A DNA stretch of 64,000 nt from JAWLEV01 sp046538105 (GTDB lineage Bacteria > Chloroflexota > Anaerolineae > UBA1429). A program made the position numbers and the translations under genes. The DNA lies in the NCBI GenBank assembly GCA_046538105.1, contig JBKHJO010000001.1, positions 62,001 to 126,000 on the forward strand. Direction: 5' to 3'. Numbering within the stretch: position 1 is the first letter of the stretch; each line of letters opens with the position of its first letter. Of the stretch, positions 41,964-50,924 are shown one piece after another. The notes below the pieces were generated by a model that worked only from the letters and a program-made list of their open reading frames with translations, did not search any database and had not been told where the DNA came from.

Positions 41964-43286
41964 ATGGTAAGCGGCAAACTTGCCATCCATGGAGGATCCA
42001 AGTCTGTACAAAAAGATTCGGAGGGGGCGTTCGATTGGCCTCCCGTCACCGAAGAGGATGAAGCAGCCGTGCTGGACGTGCTCCGCCGAGGGGCCATGTC
42101 GGGCACGGACGTGACGATGCAGTTTGAAAAAGAGTTTGCCGCCTGGCAGGGTACAGAATACGCTCTGGGTGTGAGTTCGGGCACGGCGGCCGTGCACAGC
42201 GCCATGTTCGGCTGCGGATTGGGCGTCGGGGACGAGTTGATTTGCCCCAGCGTGACATACTGGGCCTCGGCGCTGCCAGCCCTTTCCCTGGGGGCCACGA
42301 TCGTCTTTGCCGAGATAGATCCTGAGACGCTGTGTATCGATCCCGATGATATCGAGCGGCACATCACCGAGTACACCAAGGCCATCATGGTGGTCCATTA
42401 TCTGGGGCATCCGGCAGATATGGATTCCATCATGCAGATCGCACGTCGGCATGATCTAAAAGTGATCGAAGACGTTTCCCACGCGCAGGGAGGGCTGTAT
42501 AAAGGGCAGAAATTGGGCACCTTTGGGGATGTGGCGGCCATGTCCCTCATGAGTGGCAAGTCCTTTGCCACCGGTGAGGGGGGCATGGTGGTGACCGATG
42601 ATCAGGAGACGTATGAGCGGGCGGTGGCCTTTGGCCACTATGGGCGATATGACGACCGCATACAGACGGAATCCCTACGTCCCTTTCGCGGCCTGCCCCT
42701 GGGCGGCTACAAATATCGCATGCATCAGCTCAGTTCGGCCGTGGGACGGGTACAGCTCAAGTACTATGATGAGCGCTGTGAGGAGATCCGTCGGGCGATG
42801 AACTATTTCTGGGATCTCTTGGAGGGGGTTCCGGGTATAAGAGCGCATCGCGTGCCGCCCGATTCCTCCAGTAACATGGCGGGATGGTATGCCGCACGGG
42901 GTCTCTATCATCCCGAAGATTTGGAGGGATTGTCCGTCACCCGCTTTGCAGAGGCCGTTCGTGCAGAGGGTTCTCCCTGCCAGCCCGGTGCCAACAGGCC
43001 CCTGCATCTTCATCCTCTGTTGCAGACGTGCGACGTGTATGGCCATGGCAAGCCCACGCGCATCGCACAGGCTCGTCGAGACGTTCGTCAACCTTTGGGC
43101 AGCCTGCCCGTGAGTGAGGGCATCAGCGCCCGGCTCTACAGCATTCCCTGGTTCAAGCGTTACAGGCCGCGGGTCATAGCGCAGCATGCTCAGGCCTACC
43201 GCAAGGTAGCGGAGCACTATGACGACCTGTTGGAGGGTGACGAGGGCAATGCGCCCGATCTTGGCGCTTGGCATTTCGTTGACTGA
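41964..43286 (+). CDS. DegT/DnrJ/EryC1/StrS-family aminotransferase
   Basis: A 440-residue PLP enzyme of the sugar-aminotransferase family. Features are YALGVSSGTAAVHSAMFGCG, DELICPSVTYWASALPALSL, VHYLGHPADMDSIM, VIEDVSHAQGG and MSGKSFATGEGGMVVTDD with the PLP-binding lysine. The start at ATG 41964 (MVSGKLAIHGG) has GGGGGAAAGG upstream; an upstream frame to 41757 lies inside the dehydratase. Members usually aminate keto-sugars. Paired with a dehydratase it may convert a keto sugar acid to an amino derivative, or the reverse. Confidence 0.92.
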   Translation: MVSGKLAIHGGSKSVQKDSEGAFDWPPVTEEDEAAVLDVLRRGAMSGTDVTMQFEKEFAAWQGTEYALGVSSGTAAVHSAMFGCGLGVGDELICPSVTYWASALPALSLGATIVFAEIDPETLCIDPDDIERHITEYTKAIMVVHYLGHPADMDSIMQIARRHDLKVIEDVSHAQGGLYKGQKLGTFGDVAAMSLMSGKSFATGEGGMVVTDDQETYERAVAFGHYGRYDDRIQTESLRPFRGLPLGGYKYRMHQLSSAVGRVQLKYYDERCEEIRRAMNYFWDLLEGVPGIRAHRVPPDSSSNMAGWYAARGLYHPEDLEGLSVTRFAEAVRAEGSPCQPGANRPLHLHPLLQTCDVYGHGKPTRIAQARRDVRQPLGSLPVSEGISARLYSIPWFKRYRPRVIAQHAQAYRKVAEHYDDLLEGDEGNAPDLGAWHFVD

Positions 43287-43335
43287 AGACGCAGTGCGCC
43301 CCGATATCCTGGTGTTGTCAATATAGGAGGTAGGC

Positions 43336-44202
43336 ATGATCATCGACGCCCACAACCATCCGGACTGGCACGGGCATGATCTCTCTGCCTTTCTGGAGAA
43401 TATGGCCTCGTGTCATATCGATAAAACGTGGCTTTTGAGTTGGGAGGCGCCGGAGGACGAATACGATCCGGTGCCCGGTTATTGTTATACTCCGGTGCGT
43501 GACAAGAGTGGCCCGATTCCCTTTGCGCGATGCCTGTACTATAAGGAGCGGGCACCAGAAAAGTTCGTCCTCGGGTATGCGCCAGATCCCCGACATCCCG
43601 ATGCGCTCGATCGCCTGCGTGCCGCCGTGGAGATATATGGGGTGAAACTCTATGGCGAGTTAAAACTGCGCATGATGTACGATAATCCTGATGCTCTGCG
43701 CATGTTCCGCCATTGTGGAGAGTTGGGTCTCCCCGTCACCGTGCACCTGGACTATGCACTGGATACGGGTAGTGCGTATCCGCGTCCGAACTGGTGGTAT
43801 GGCGGAGGCATGGGGGCCTTTGAACGGGCCGTGTGTGCCTGTCCCGAGACGGTCTTTGTCGGACATGGTCCCGGCTTTTGGGCACACATCTCTGCGGATG
43901 ACCAGTTTGACAAGGTCGCCTATCCAGAAGGTGATATTGAGGGGGAGGGCAAAGTGGTGCAGATGTTACGGCGATATCCCAACCTCCGTGCCGATCTGTC
44001 GGCCAACTCGGGTCTCAATGCTCTGACCCGGGATCCGGGTTTTGCAAAGAGATTCTGTCTCGAGTTCTCGGACCGCCTGCTCCATGGGCGGGATTGTTTC
44101 GACGATCAGCGCGAGATCTTTTTGCGTTCACTGGGACTGCCGGACGAGGTTCTGGAACAGATTTTGTCCAGGAATGCCCTGGAATTGGTTGAGAAAGAAT
44201 GA
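43336..44202 (+). CDS. Amidohydrolase-family TIM-barrel hydrolase
   Basis: A 288-residue amidohydrolase-2-like protein. The N-terminal metal motif is IDAHNHPDWHGHD. Later strands show VKLYGELKLRMMYDNPD, VTVHLDYALDTGS, TVFVGHGPGFWAHIS and LRADLSANSGLNALTRDPGF, with a DRLLHGRDCF near the end holding the late Asp. Such proteins are decarboxylases or lactonases of small acids. AATATAGGAGGTAGGC precedes the ATG. It belongs to the dehydratase/aminotransferase operon, so it probably acts on the same pathway, perhaps a lactone. Confidence 0.88.
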   Translation: MIIDAHNHPDWHGHDLSAFLENMASCHIDKTWLLSWEAPEDEYDPVPGYCYTPVRDKSGPIPFARCLYYKERAPEKFVLGYAPDPRHPDALDRLRAAVEIYGVKLYGELKLRMMYDNPDALRMFRHCGELGLPVTVHLDYALDTGSAYPRPNWWYGGGMGAFERAVCACPETVFVGHGPGFWAHISADDQFDKVAYPEGDIEGEGKVVQMLRRYPNLRADLSANSGLNALTRDPGFAKRFCLEFSDRLLHGRDCFDDQREIFLRSLGLPDEVLEQILSRNALELVEKE

Positions 44203-44212
44203 GTGGGACGCG

Positions 44213-44953
44213 ATGAATCCGGGATTGTTCAAGGAGAAACAACAACACGTGCCCTGGACGTTGCGGGACATGGTCTATGCGGGCATCGTCGCATTGTGTT
44301 TGCTCGCTTTGGGCCTGAGCGCCGTGATGGGATTGCTGGCTTTTGTTGATATAAGCCCGACGGATTCGCTTTCGTCCGGGATGCTCGTGTTATTGGTCTT
44401 TTCTCTGGAAGTCCTTCTCCTTCCTCCTGTATGGTGGTGGGGCCTGAAAAAGTATGAAAGGGGCTGGAGGAGCATGGGGCTGCGGCGGTTCCCATGGCTG
44501 ATATCGGGAGCGCTTTTTTTCTTTGGCCTCGTTTTGATCCTGCTCATAAACTTTTTATGGGAGTTACTGAGGAGACAGTTGGGGTGGGCTGCCCAGCCGG
44601 ATGTTTTGCCCCTCTTTGGCGGTGGAATACAAGGCTTGGCGCTGGCTCTGTTCTTGGGTGGCGTGATTGCTCCCCTGACCGAAGAGATATTTTTCCGGGG
44701 CTTTGTTTATGCTGGTCTGCGCAGCCGTTGGGGAACGGTGTGGGGGATGGTTGTCTCCTCGTTGCTCTTTGCCCTGATTCATCTTTCTCCCAGTGTGATC
44801 CTGCCCATCTTTTTGATGGGGATGGTGCTCGCCTTTGTCTATACGTATAGCGGTTCCCTCTGGCCCACTATTTTTCTGCATGGGGCGATCAATGCCATGG
44901 CCTTTGTCGGCTCCTATATCAGCAGCAACTATCCAGGAATTTTTGGTATGTGA
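44213..44953 (+). CDS. CPBP-family intramembrane glutamic endopeptidase
   Basis: A 246-residue membrane protein of the CPBP (CAAX-protease/bacteriocin-processing) family. The active-site motifs are APLTEEIFFRGF (the EExxxR motif), LLFALIHLSPSV (FxxxH) and IFLHGAINAMAFVG (HxxxN-like). There are seven to eight hydrophobic segments. These proteases cleave or sort membrane peptides. I set the start at ATG 44213, ten bases after the amidohydrolase stop. The operon link may be only positional. Confidence 0.92.
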   Translation: MNPGLFKEKQQHVPWTLRDMVYAGIVALCLLALGLSAVMGLLAFVDISPTDSLSSGMLVLLVFSLEVLLLPPVWWWGLKKYERGWRSMGLRRFPWLISGALFFFGLVLILLINFLWELLRRQLGWAAQPDVLPLFGGGIQGLALALFLGGVIAPLTEEIFFRGFVYAGLRSRWGTVWGMVVSSLLFALIHLSPSVILPIFLMGMVLAFVYTYSGSLWPTIFLHGAINAMAFVGSYISSNYPGIFGM

Positions 44954-44997
44954 AGCATCTTTTTGGCCCCCCTTTTGTATAGGGTTGATGAACACCG

Positions 44998-45028
44998 CGG
45001 GCTCCCTCGCTAGAGGGAGCCCGTTTCT
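44998..45028. terminator. Bidirectional terminator between convergent genes
   Basis: An 11-bp stem CGGGCTCCCTC/GAGGGAGCCCG has a GCTA loop and a short T run, between the CPBP and alpha-2-macroglobulin stops. Confidence 0.82.
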
Positions 45029-45030
45029 GA

Positions 45031-48000
45031 TCAATCCGCGGCGTTGATGGTAAATCGGGCGCCTGCGGATCGCCCAAAGGTATCGGGCTCATACATCTCG
45101 TAGGCGTTGACCGGCATCACCTGAAACTTGCCGGGCGTGCTACAACGTATGCGATATGTATACTCGTAAGTGCCTTGAGGCAGGTTGTCGACAAAGAGCA
45201 CAGTCTTTTCATCGCGCAGTTCGATGTGTGTGGGCCAGGGGCGGTGCCAATAGGGCCAGTATTCTTGTTGTTCGTTTTCCTGTACGCGCTCCAGCCCAGA
45301 AACCTTCTCTGCGCTACGGCTCGTCTCCAGGCTGGCATCGATGGCCTCGCATCCCGCTGGGAGGGGATCCTCCAGCACAAGGTAATGGAGGTCGTTCGGG
45401 GCGATGAGGGTCAGTTTGACTTCCAGCACGTCGTTGACCTGCGCCTGCGCGGTCGCCTCTTCGGAATCCTCAGGCAGATACTCGCGATGCACGATGATGC
45501 CCCGGTTGAGGGGCTGGATCTCCTCGGCGGGCAAAAAGTAGCGGAGGAAAGCGCTGTAGTAGAGTTTCCCTCCACCCTCTTGGTCTTCCGTCGTATATCG
45601 TTCGATCTCGATGAGGTTATCCACCTCCCTTTGTAGATCCTTTATGGGGATCTGGCGACGGATCGGCGTATCCAGTCTTTGGGGAGTGACCTTTCCACTG
45701 GCCTTTTGTTCATCGTTTGCCTTTAACGTGTAGGTATAGTCCCCCCCGAGTTCCTCCGTGACCGTCATATAGTCCGTCAGGGCCAGGATGGACCACACGT
45801 TCTCCTGGGTCGTCTCCCAGCGGCCGCTCCGACGGGCGGTCATGAGCCATCGCACGGCCATAGGCAGCAACTCGTTCTCAGGTTGGAGGCGCACCAGGGC
45901 CCGCAGGACGATGGCATGGGTGCGAGTGTCCGTATTCATGGAGAGGCCGATACGTTGCTCCTCTTCCCAGTGGGCGCCGGTGGCACTCAGGATGGCCTCG
46001 TCCATCAGTTCGTTGACCAGGGTATCTGGCCGGCTCTCCTCCTCTGGATCGAGGCGATGGAGTGTCATGGCCAGGTAAGCCCGACTATAGAGCGACATCT
46101 TGTCCCGTTTCTCAAAGAGGGTCACACTGCGGCCCAGATCGCCCTTGCCAGCCTCGGCCAGAGCGTACAGCACCGTGGCGCGCTGGTCCCAATAAGCCTG
46201 TGTGTCCTGCGTGCTTTTGTTCAGCCACTCTTTGAGATACTTGACCCCCCGGTCGGTGACCTCTTTATCCACGACAAAGCCCTCTCTGCGGGCTTTTGTC
46301 AGTCCCAGCAGGACATAGCCGGTCAGGATGGGAGAACTGTCATCGTTCCTCCACCAGCCCCACCCACCGTCCGGATTCTGCGTGGTATAGATGCGCTGCA
46401 GGGCGACTCCCACCTGCTGGGGGAGTTGGGCCTGCAGTTCTGAAGACTCGATACCTAACTCGCGTAGCGTCCTATAGGTGACCACGTTGGGCAAGAAGCG
46501 GCTCACTGTCTGCTCGATGCACTCGTAGGGGAAGGTGCGCAGGTATTCGAGACCCTCGCGCATGCCCGCTGCCAGAGAGGGATCCAGTTGTATTCTCAGT
46601 TCCCCCTGTTCTTCGCTGGCCTCCCTGGGCACCCGCACCAGTTCTATCAACTCGTCTTCCACCTGCCCGGCGGTCCCCACGACCTCCGGTGTGCTCATAT
46701 GGTAGACGGGCAGGGAGAGCCGCACGGCGTCCGCGTACGTGTCCCCTTTGACATTGAACTGCAGATTCGCTTCCTCCACCGCCTCGACGCTCACAGGCCA
46801 GGAGACCGATTTCCGGCCACGGGCCGGGACCTCGGTGGCCTGTTCCGGCCTGTTCACCTCGAGGCCGTCCGCCTCCAGCGTGGTGGTCATCTGTAGATCT
46901 CGCGCCGTATTGTTATGGATGGCGGCGCTGAGGATGGGCTGATCGCCGATGACAAAGAAGCGGGGCACGGCGGGACGGATCATGACGTCCAGCGTACTGA
47001 CGATATCGGCATGCGCCCTGCCCACCTGGGTCTCCTCTGTTACTGCCTGCGCCGTCAGGCGCCACGTGGTCAGCGTGTCGGGAAGGTCGACAGTCACCGT
47101 CGCCTTTCCCTGGTCATCGGTCTGCACGGTGGGATCCCAAAAGGCCGTGTCAGGAAAGTCCTCCCTTACGGTACCTCCCGGTTCTCCTCCTCCGCCCCCC
47201 TTGCCCTCTGTCGGGCGCTCCAGATTATATCGGTCGACGGACCGGGCCAGAGAAGTGGCCGTTCTTATAGAGAGTTCGCGTTCGCGATAGAAGGCTTCCA
47301 CGATATCCGGCTGATCTCCCCGCACCAGGCTCTCAATGGCCAGATCGACGAGTTGAAGAGAAACTTCTGCCTGTACCCCATTTCCTTGATAGTCCTTAAC
47401 CTGTATATCATAGGTGGCCTGGTCTCTTGGCTTGTAAGTATCGGAACGGTCGGGATCTATATCTATCTGAAGCTCCTGACGTTCCGTCGATACGGGCAGC
47501 ATGACGAGCCCCATCTTGAAGGATGCCGGTGTTTCGTCATCCTCCATACCCTTGACGAGGACGATGGAGACATAGATGTTGGGCGCGTGATCGGGCTGGA
47601 TGGGGACCGCTATCTGCTCGCTGTTTCCCTCCAGTTCAATGACGCGGTGCTTCAGGATGCTCCCTCGCTCAATGGTCAGCAGACCTTTGGCTGTCGCCTG
47701 ATAGGGAGAGGGAACGAGGATATGGGCCGTCTCTCCTGACTTGTAAGACTCTTTATCGGCTACCAGTTCGATCCTATCGTTATTCTCTTGACCCCAGTTG
47801 ATGTATCCTGTGCCACTTACCCAGAGGTAGAGGGTACTGCGTACCTCATTCTTGTATTCGTCCAGTCCCGAGGCCAACACTTTGTAGGTGCCACCTTCAG
47901 GTGGAGTGAAGGAGACGAGGGCTTTTCCTTCTATGTCCGTCGTCACCGTACGGGTGACTACTGGTGTATCACGCGTCTCGTTTGTCCAGTAAGTGTGTCC

Positions 48001-50910
48001 GTCCTCTGCTTTCTCTTTTACACTGTACCATTCGTGTTTGTAAAAGACGAGGGTAAGATCCTGTTCTGCGACCGGTTGGCCGTGTATATCCACGGTCAGG
48101 GTGCGCACTGTCCGTTCCTCACCGGCGGTGCCGACGTAGCGATCTGCGGCCATCCCGACGTAGAAAGTGCCCTTGTGGACGATGGCGGTGGTGCGGGCGC
48201 TCACCTCCTGGTTGTTGAGATCGACGATGGACACCTCAAGGGTGTATATCTGGCTCTGTTTCTCATCCTCAATATCTGCGGGTGCTTTGAAGGTAAACTC
48301 GCCCTGGGCATCGGTAGTACCCTTGCCCTCGGCGATCAGTTCCTCATAGGGGCCCAGATCGAAGCGTCTATCCTCATAGTCCCACTCCTGGAAGCTATAG
48401 TGTTCCTCGCCTTCCCACTGATCAAAGATGTGAGGGCCGCGCATCACACGCCAGGTCACCGTGGCATCGTTGACCGGTCCCCCGAAAAAGTAGTCTGCTT
48501 TGGCCGTCGTCTGTATCGTATCTCCCTGTATATAGTCGGCCTGATCGGTCTCCACCTCGACCTGGAATTCTGGCCGACGATACTCGGCGACCTGGAACTT
48601 TTTGCTGGTGGTTTGTTCTTTGTAGAGAGCCTGGATGCGATAGTGGCCCAACGAGGCCTCTTTGCTCAGAGGGATCTCGCCGTATATGGTCCCCATGGTG
48701 CTCGTCTTTATGGTTTCACGCCATATCTCTCTTTCCTGTTCATCGAGCGCGGTTATCTCCACGCTGCTTTCCTGTGGTGGGAGATCATACTGCGCGTCTT
48801 CCTCATCCCGCAGGATGCCCTTGAAATGGACGGTCTGGCCTGGTCGGTAGATGTCACGATCTGTGTAGATATATGCTTTATATTCGGACTTGGCGGGGGC
48901 GCTGCTTACTCCGAAATCCCAGGGGCTTATGCCATCGGACCACTGATTCATCACGGCTCCCGTGCTTGTATCGCTCTCGGCGAATACCATCAGTGGCGCC
49001 CAGGGTTCCTGGGTCTCAAACTGGGCCATAGCGATCCCATCGGTATCGGTAGTCGATTCTGCGACCGGCTCGCCCTCGCCGTTGTAGATGGTGACGTCCG
49101 CTCTGGGAACTGGCGATCCATCCCGCATGTCCGTGATCCAGACCAGGGCCTCATCCTCCGTGGCCTTTAGTGTGAGGTTCATGTGCGAGACGACGAGCAC
49201 GTGGCGCCGGGCATCGGGCACCTCTGGCGCCGATGCCTCCAGGAGGTAGAGGCCAGGGGAGAGATTGGACTCATCTTCCGCTGCTAATGGCACAGAGATG
49301 GTCTCCGTATCGTTGAGTTCCCCGCTTACCCGCCGGGACCAGCGACGTATCAGATTAGCATTCTGCGGTTGATACTCGTCCCAGAAACGCCAACCCTCCT
49401 GGCTGTTAAGGGCGATGAAATCCTCCTTTGGCAATTTGTAGAGTTCCATCTTTATCTGAGACACATTGCGATGCCGTATCCTGGTCTCGCGACTGCCATA
49501 GGCACTGTAGGTGCCAATCTGGCTGGGGGTATCCAGATCTACCATGGGGGGTAGGTCTTCCGTTTCAAAACTGAAGGAGTAACCTTCCAAAAGGGGATCA
49601 CCATCACGGCCTTGAATCTCGGTATCGAAAGTGAGGGTGTAGGTGGTAGATGGTTCAAGATTCCCATGCAGGCGGACGAGAGTGTCCTCCTCCTGCCAAT
49701 TGAGATTGAGTTTGATGGTAGGAGTGATGGTCGTGCCCTCAAGAAAGGTCTCCTGACTGATGGGGCTGGAGAAAGTCATCTCCAGCGCGTCAGGCAGCGG
49801 AAGCCGCTGTCCGTCCCGAGGATATGTGGAGGTTATCTCTGGCGGGCCTATGGTCGTGAACTTCCATTCGTATGCTTCTGAGATGACAACATCTTTTGCG
49901 GCGGCCGGCGCGCCCTCGGCGAGGGATGCGGCATAGTTTGTTCCCTGCTGGAGCGGCTTGTCGGGCGTATAGATCATGGTGTTGTCCTGCCACGAGAAGG
50001 ATCCAATTACCTTTTTGCCATTTTGCTGTGAAAGGGAGAAGCGTTCTTGCGTGGCCTCTTTGCCCATAGGTTGGTTGAAAGAGATACGAATAGGGGTGGT
50101 CTTGGAGACGTATTCTGTATTTGGAGATGGCGACACAGATACTATTCGAGGTAGTTCCGTCGTAAAGGACCAACTGTAATCCTCCTGCAAGGTGCCGCCT
50201 GTGGTATCCTCCAGACCAGCGGGAACGCGTACCGTGTACTCGGTCCCCGGTACCAGGCGCGCGCCGGGTTCAAAGGTGTATATGGAGGTGTTGGTCCACT
50301 CGCCCGTTCCCGTGAGGGAGGGGGAGAAGATAAGGGGGTCGGGCAGGTCTTTTTGTTCTTTGACACCCGTCAGGGGTACGATGGGGCGGTTAAAGACAGC
50401 GCGAATCGTCGTCTGCGTGTCGACATCGGTACTGTCGGGCACGGGGAACACGTTGGTGACGTGAATAAAGCCCACGGTCTGGAGGCGAAGGGTGAGAGGA
50501 TTCTCGAGTTCCAAGCCTTCCGCGCTGGTCGCGGAGGTGTCGATGGTGACGCGGTATTGGGTATTCCTTTGGAATTCCTTTTTGGGCGCAAATTGCAACG
50601 TGTGCTCATCCTGCCATGAAAAGGCTCCATCCACGGCCGGCTTGATGCTCCACGCTTCCTCTACCGAATCCATGTCCATTTCCTGGTCGAACTCGAGGAC
50701 AATGGGAGCGTCGACGCGATGCTCTTCTCCCTCGGCTGGCGAGCGTTTCAGGAGCCTGGGGGGGCGGGGTGGCAGCGGCGTCGGGGTGGGCTCGGGGGTG
50801 GTCTCCACGTGTCGTTCCGGTACTGGGGTCGCCGTCGGCGCGCCCGTACAGGCTATGAGAACGACGACGAAGAATATCGCAAGCAGGGAATTGACGGATA
50901 CACGTTTCAT
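45031..50910 (-). CDS. Alpha-2-macroglobulin-family lipoprotein
   Basis: A 1959-residue exported protein, the largest gene here. The N-terminus MKRVSVNSLLAIFFVVVLIAC is a lipoprotein signal with lipobox LIAC, followed by a Pro/Thr linker. Repeated beta-sandwich Ig-like domains follow (about 60-470), then macroglobulin domains with the bait-like central region. The thioester motif is intact as P-Y-E-C1464-I-E-Q, and a helical thioester domain follows with LLGLTKARREGFVV and VLYALAEAGKGDLG. A MG10-like C-terminus has ECEAIDASLE-type strands. Bacterial A2M proteins trap foreign proteases near the cell surface. AGGAAAGGATGCTGTC precedes the ATG. It lies 14 bases after pbpC, the partner found in E. 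coli and others. Confidence 0.95.
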   Translation of the reverse strand: MKRVSVNSLLAIFFVVVLIACTGAPTATPVPERHVETTPEPTPTPLPPRPPRLLKRSPAEGEEHRVDAPIVLEFDQEMDMDSVEEAWSIKPAVDGAFSWQDEHTLQFAPKKEFQRNTQYRVTIDTSATSAEGLELENPLTLRLQTVGFIHVTNVFPVPDSTDVDTQTTIRAVFNRPIVPLTGVKEQKDLPDPLIFSPSLTGTGEWTNTSIYTFEPGARLVPGTEYTVRVPAGLEDTTGGTLQEDYSWSFTTELPRIVSVSPSPNTEYVSKTTPIRISFNQPMGKEATQERFSLSQQNGKKVIGSFSWQDNTMIYTPDKPLQQGTNYAASLAEGAPAAAKDVVISEAYEWKFTTIGPPEITSTYPRDGQRLPLPDALEMTFSSPISQETFLEGTTITPTIKLNLNWQEEDTLVRLHGNLEPSTTYTLTFDTEIQGRDGDPLLEGYSFSFETEDLPPMVDLDTPSQIGTYSAYGSRETRIRHRNVSQIKMELYKLPKEDFIALNSQEGWRFWDEYQPQNANLIRRWSRRVSGELNDTETISVPLAAEDESNLSPGLYLLEASAPEVPDARRHVLVVSHMNLTLKATEDEALVWITDMRDGSPVPRADVTIYNGEGEPVAESTTDTDGIAMAQFETQEPWAPLMVFAESDTSTGAVMNQWSDGISPWDFGVSSAPAKSEYKAYIYTDRDIYRPGQTVHFKGILRDEEDAQYDLPPQESSVEITALDEQEREIWRETIKTSTMGTIYGEIPLSKEASLGHYRIQALYKEQTTSKKFQVAEYRRPEFQVEVETDQADYIQGDTIQTTAKADYFFGGPVNDATVTWRVMRGPHIFDQWEGEEHYSFQEWDYEDRRFDLGPYEELIAEGKGTTDAQGEFTFKAPADIEDEKQSQIYTLEVSIVDLNNQEVSARTTAIVHKGTFYVGMAADRYVGTAGEERTVRTLTVDIHGQPVAEQDLTLVFYKHEWYSVKEKAEDGHTYWTNETRDTPVVTRTVTTDIEGKALVSFTPPEGGTYKVLASGLDEYKNEVRSTLYLWVSGTGYINWGQENNDRIELVADKESYKSGETAHILVPSPYQATAKGLLTIERGSILKHRVIELEGNSEQIAVPIQPDHAPNIYVSIVLVKGMEDDETPASFKMGLVMLPVSTERQELQIDIDPDRSDTYKPRDQATYDIQVKDYQGNGVQAEVSLQLVDLAIESLVRGDQPDIVEAFYRERELSIRTATSLARSVDRYNLERPTEGKGGGGGEPGGTVREDFPDTAFWDPTVQTDDQGKATVTVDLPDTLTTWRLTAQAVTEETQVGRAHADIVSTLDVMIRPAVPRFFVIGDQPILSAAIHNNTARDLQMTTTLEADGLEVNRPEQATEVPARGRKSVSWPVSVEAVEEANLQFNVKGDTYADAVRLSLPVYHMSTPEVVGTAGQVEDELIELVRVPREASEEQGELRIQLDPSLAAGMREGLEYLRTFPYECIEQTVSRFLPNVVTYRTLRELGIESSELQAQLPQQVGVALQRIYTTQNPDGGWGWWRNDDSSPILTGYVLLGLTKARREGFVVDKEVTDRGVKYLKEWLNKSTQDTQAYWDQRATVLYALAEAGKGDLGRSVTLFEKRDKMSLYSRAYLAMTLHRLDPEEESRPDTLVNELMDEAILSATGAHWEEEQRIGLSMNTDTRTHAIVLRALVRLQPENELLPMAVRWLMTARRSGRWETTQENVWSILALTDYMTVTEELGGDYTYTLKANDEQKASGKVTPQRLDTPIRRQIPIKDLQREVDNLIEIERYTTEDQEGGGKLYYSAFLRYFLPAEEIQPLNRGIIVHREYLPEDSEEATAQAQVNDVLEVKLTLIAPNDLHYLVLEDPLPAGCEAIDASLETSRSAEKVSGLERVQENEQQEYWPYWHRPWPTHIELRDEKTVLFVDNLPQGTYEYTYRIRCSTPGKFQVMPVNAYEMYEPDTFGRSAGARFTINAAD

Positions 50911-50924
50911 GACAGCATCCTTTC

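Noticed and set aside
47788..49170. A 460-residue plus-strand frame
   Set aside because: It is antisense to the alpha-2-macroglobulin gene and has no recognisable domain.
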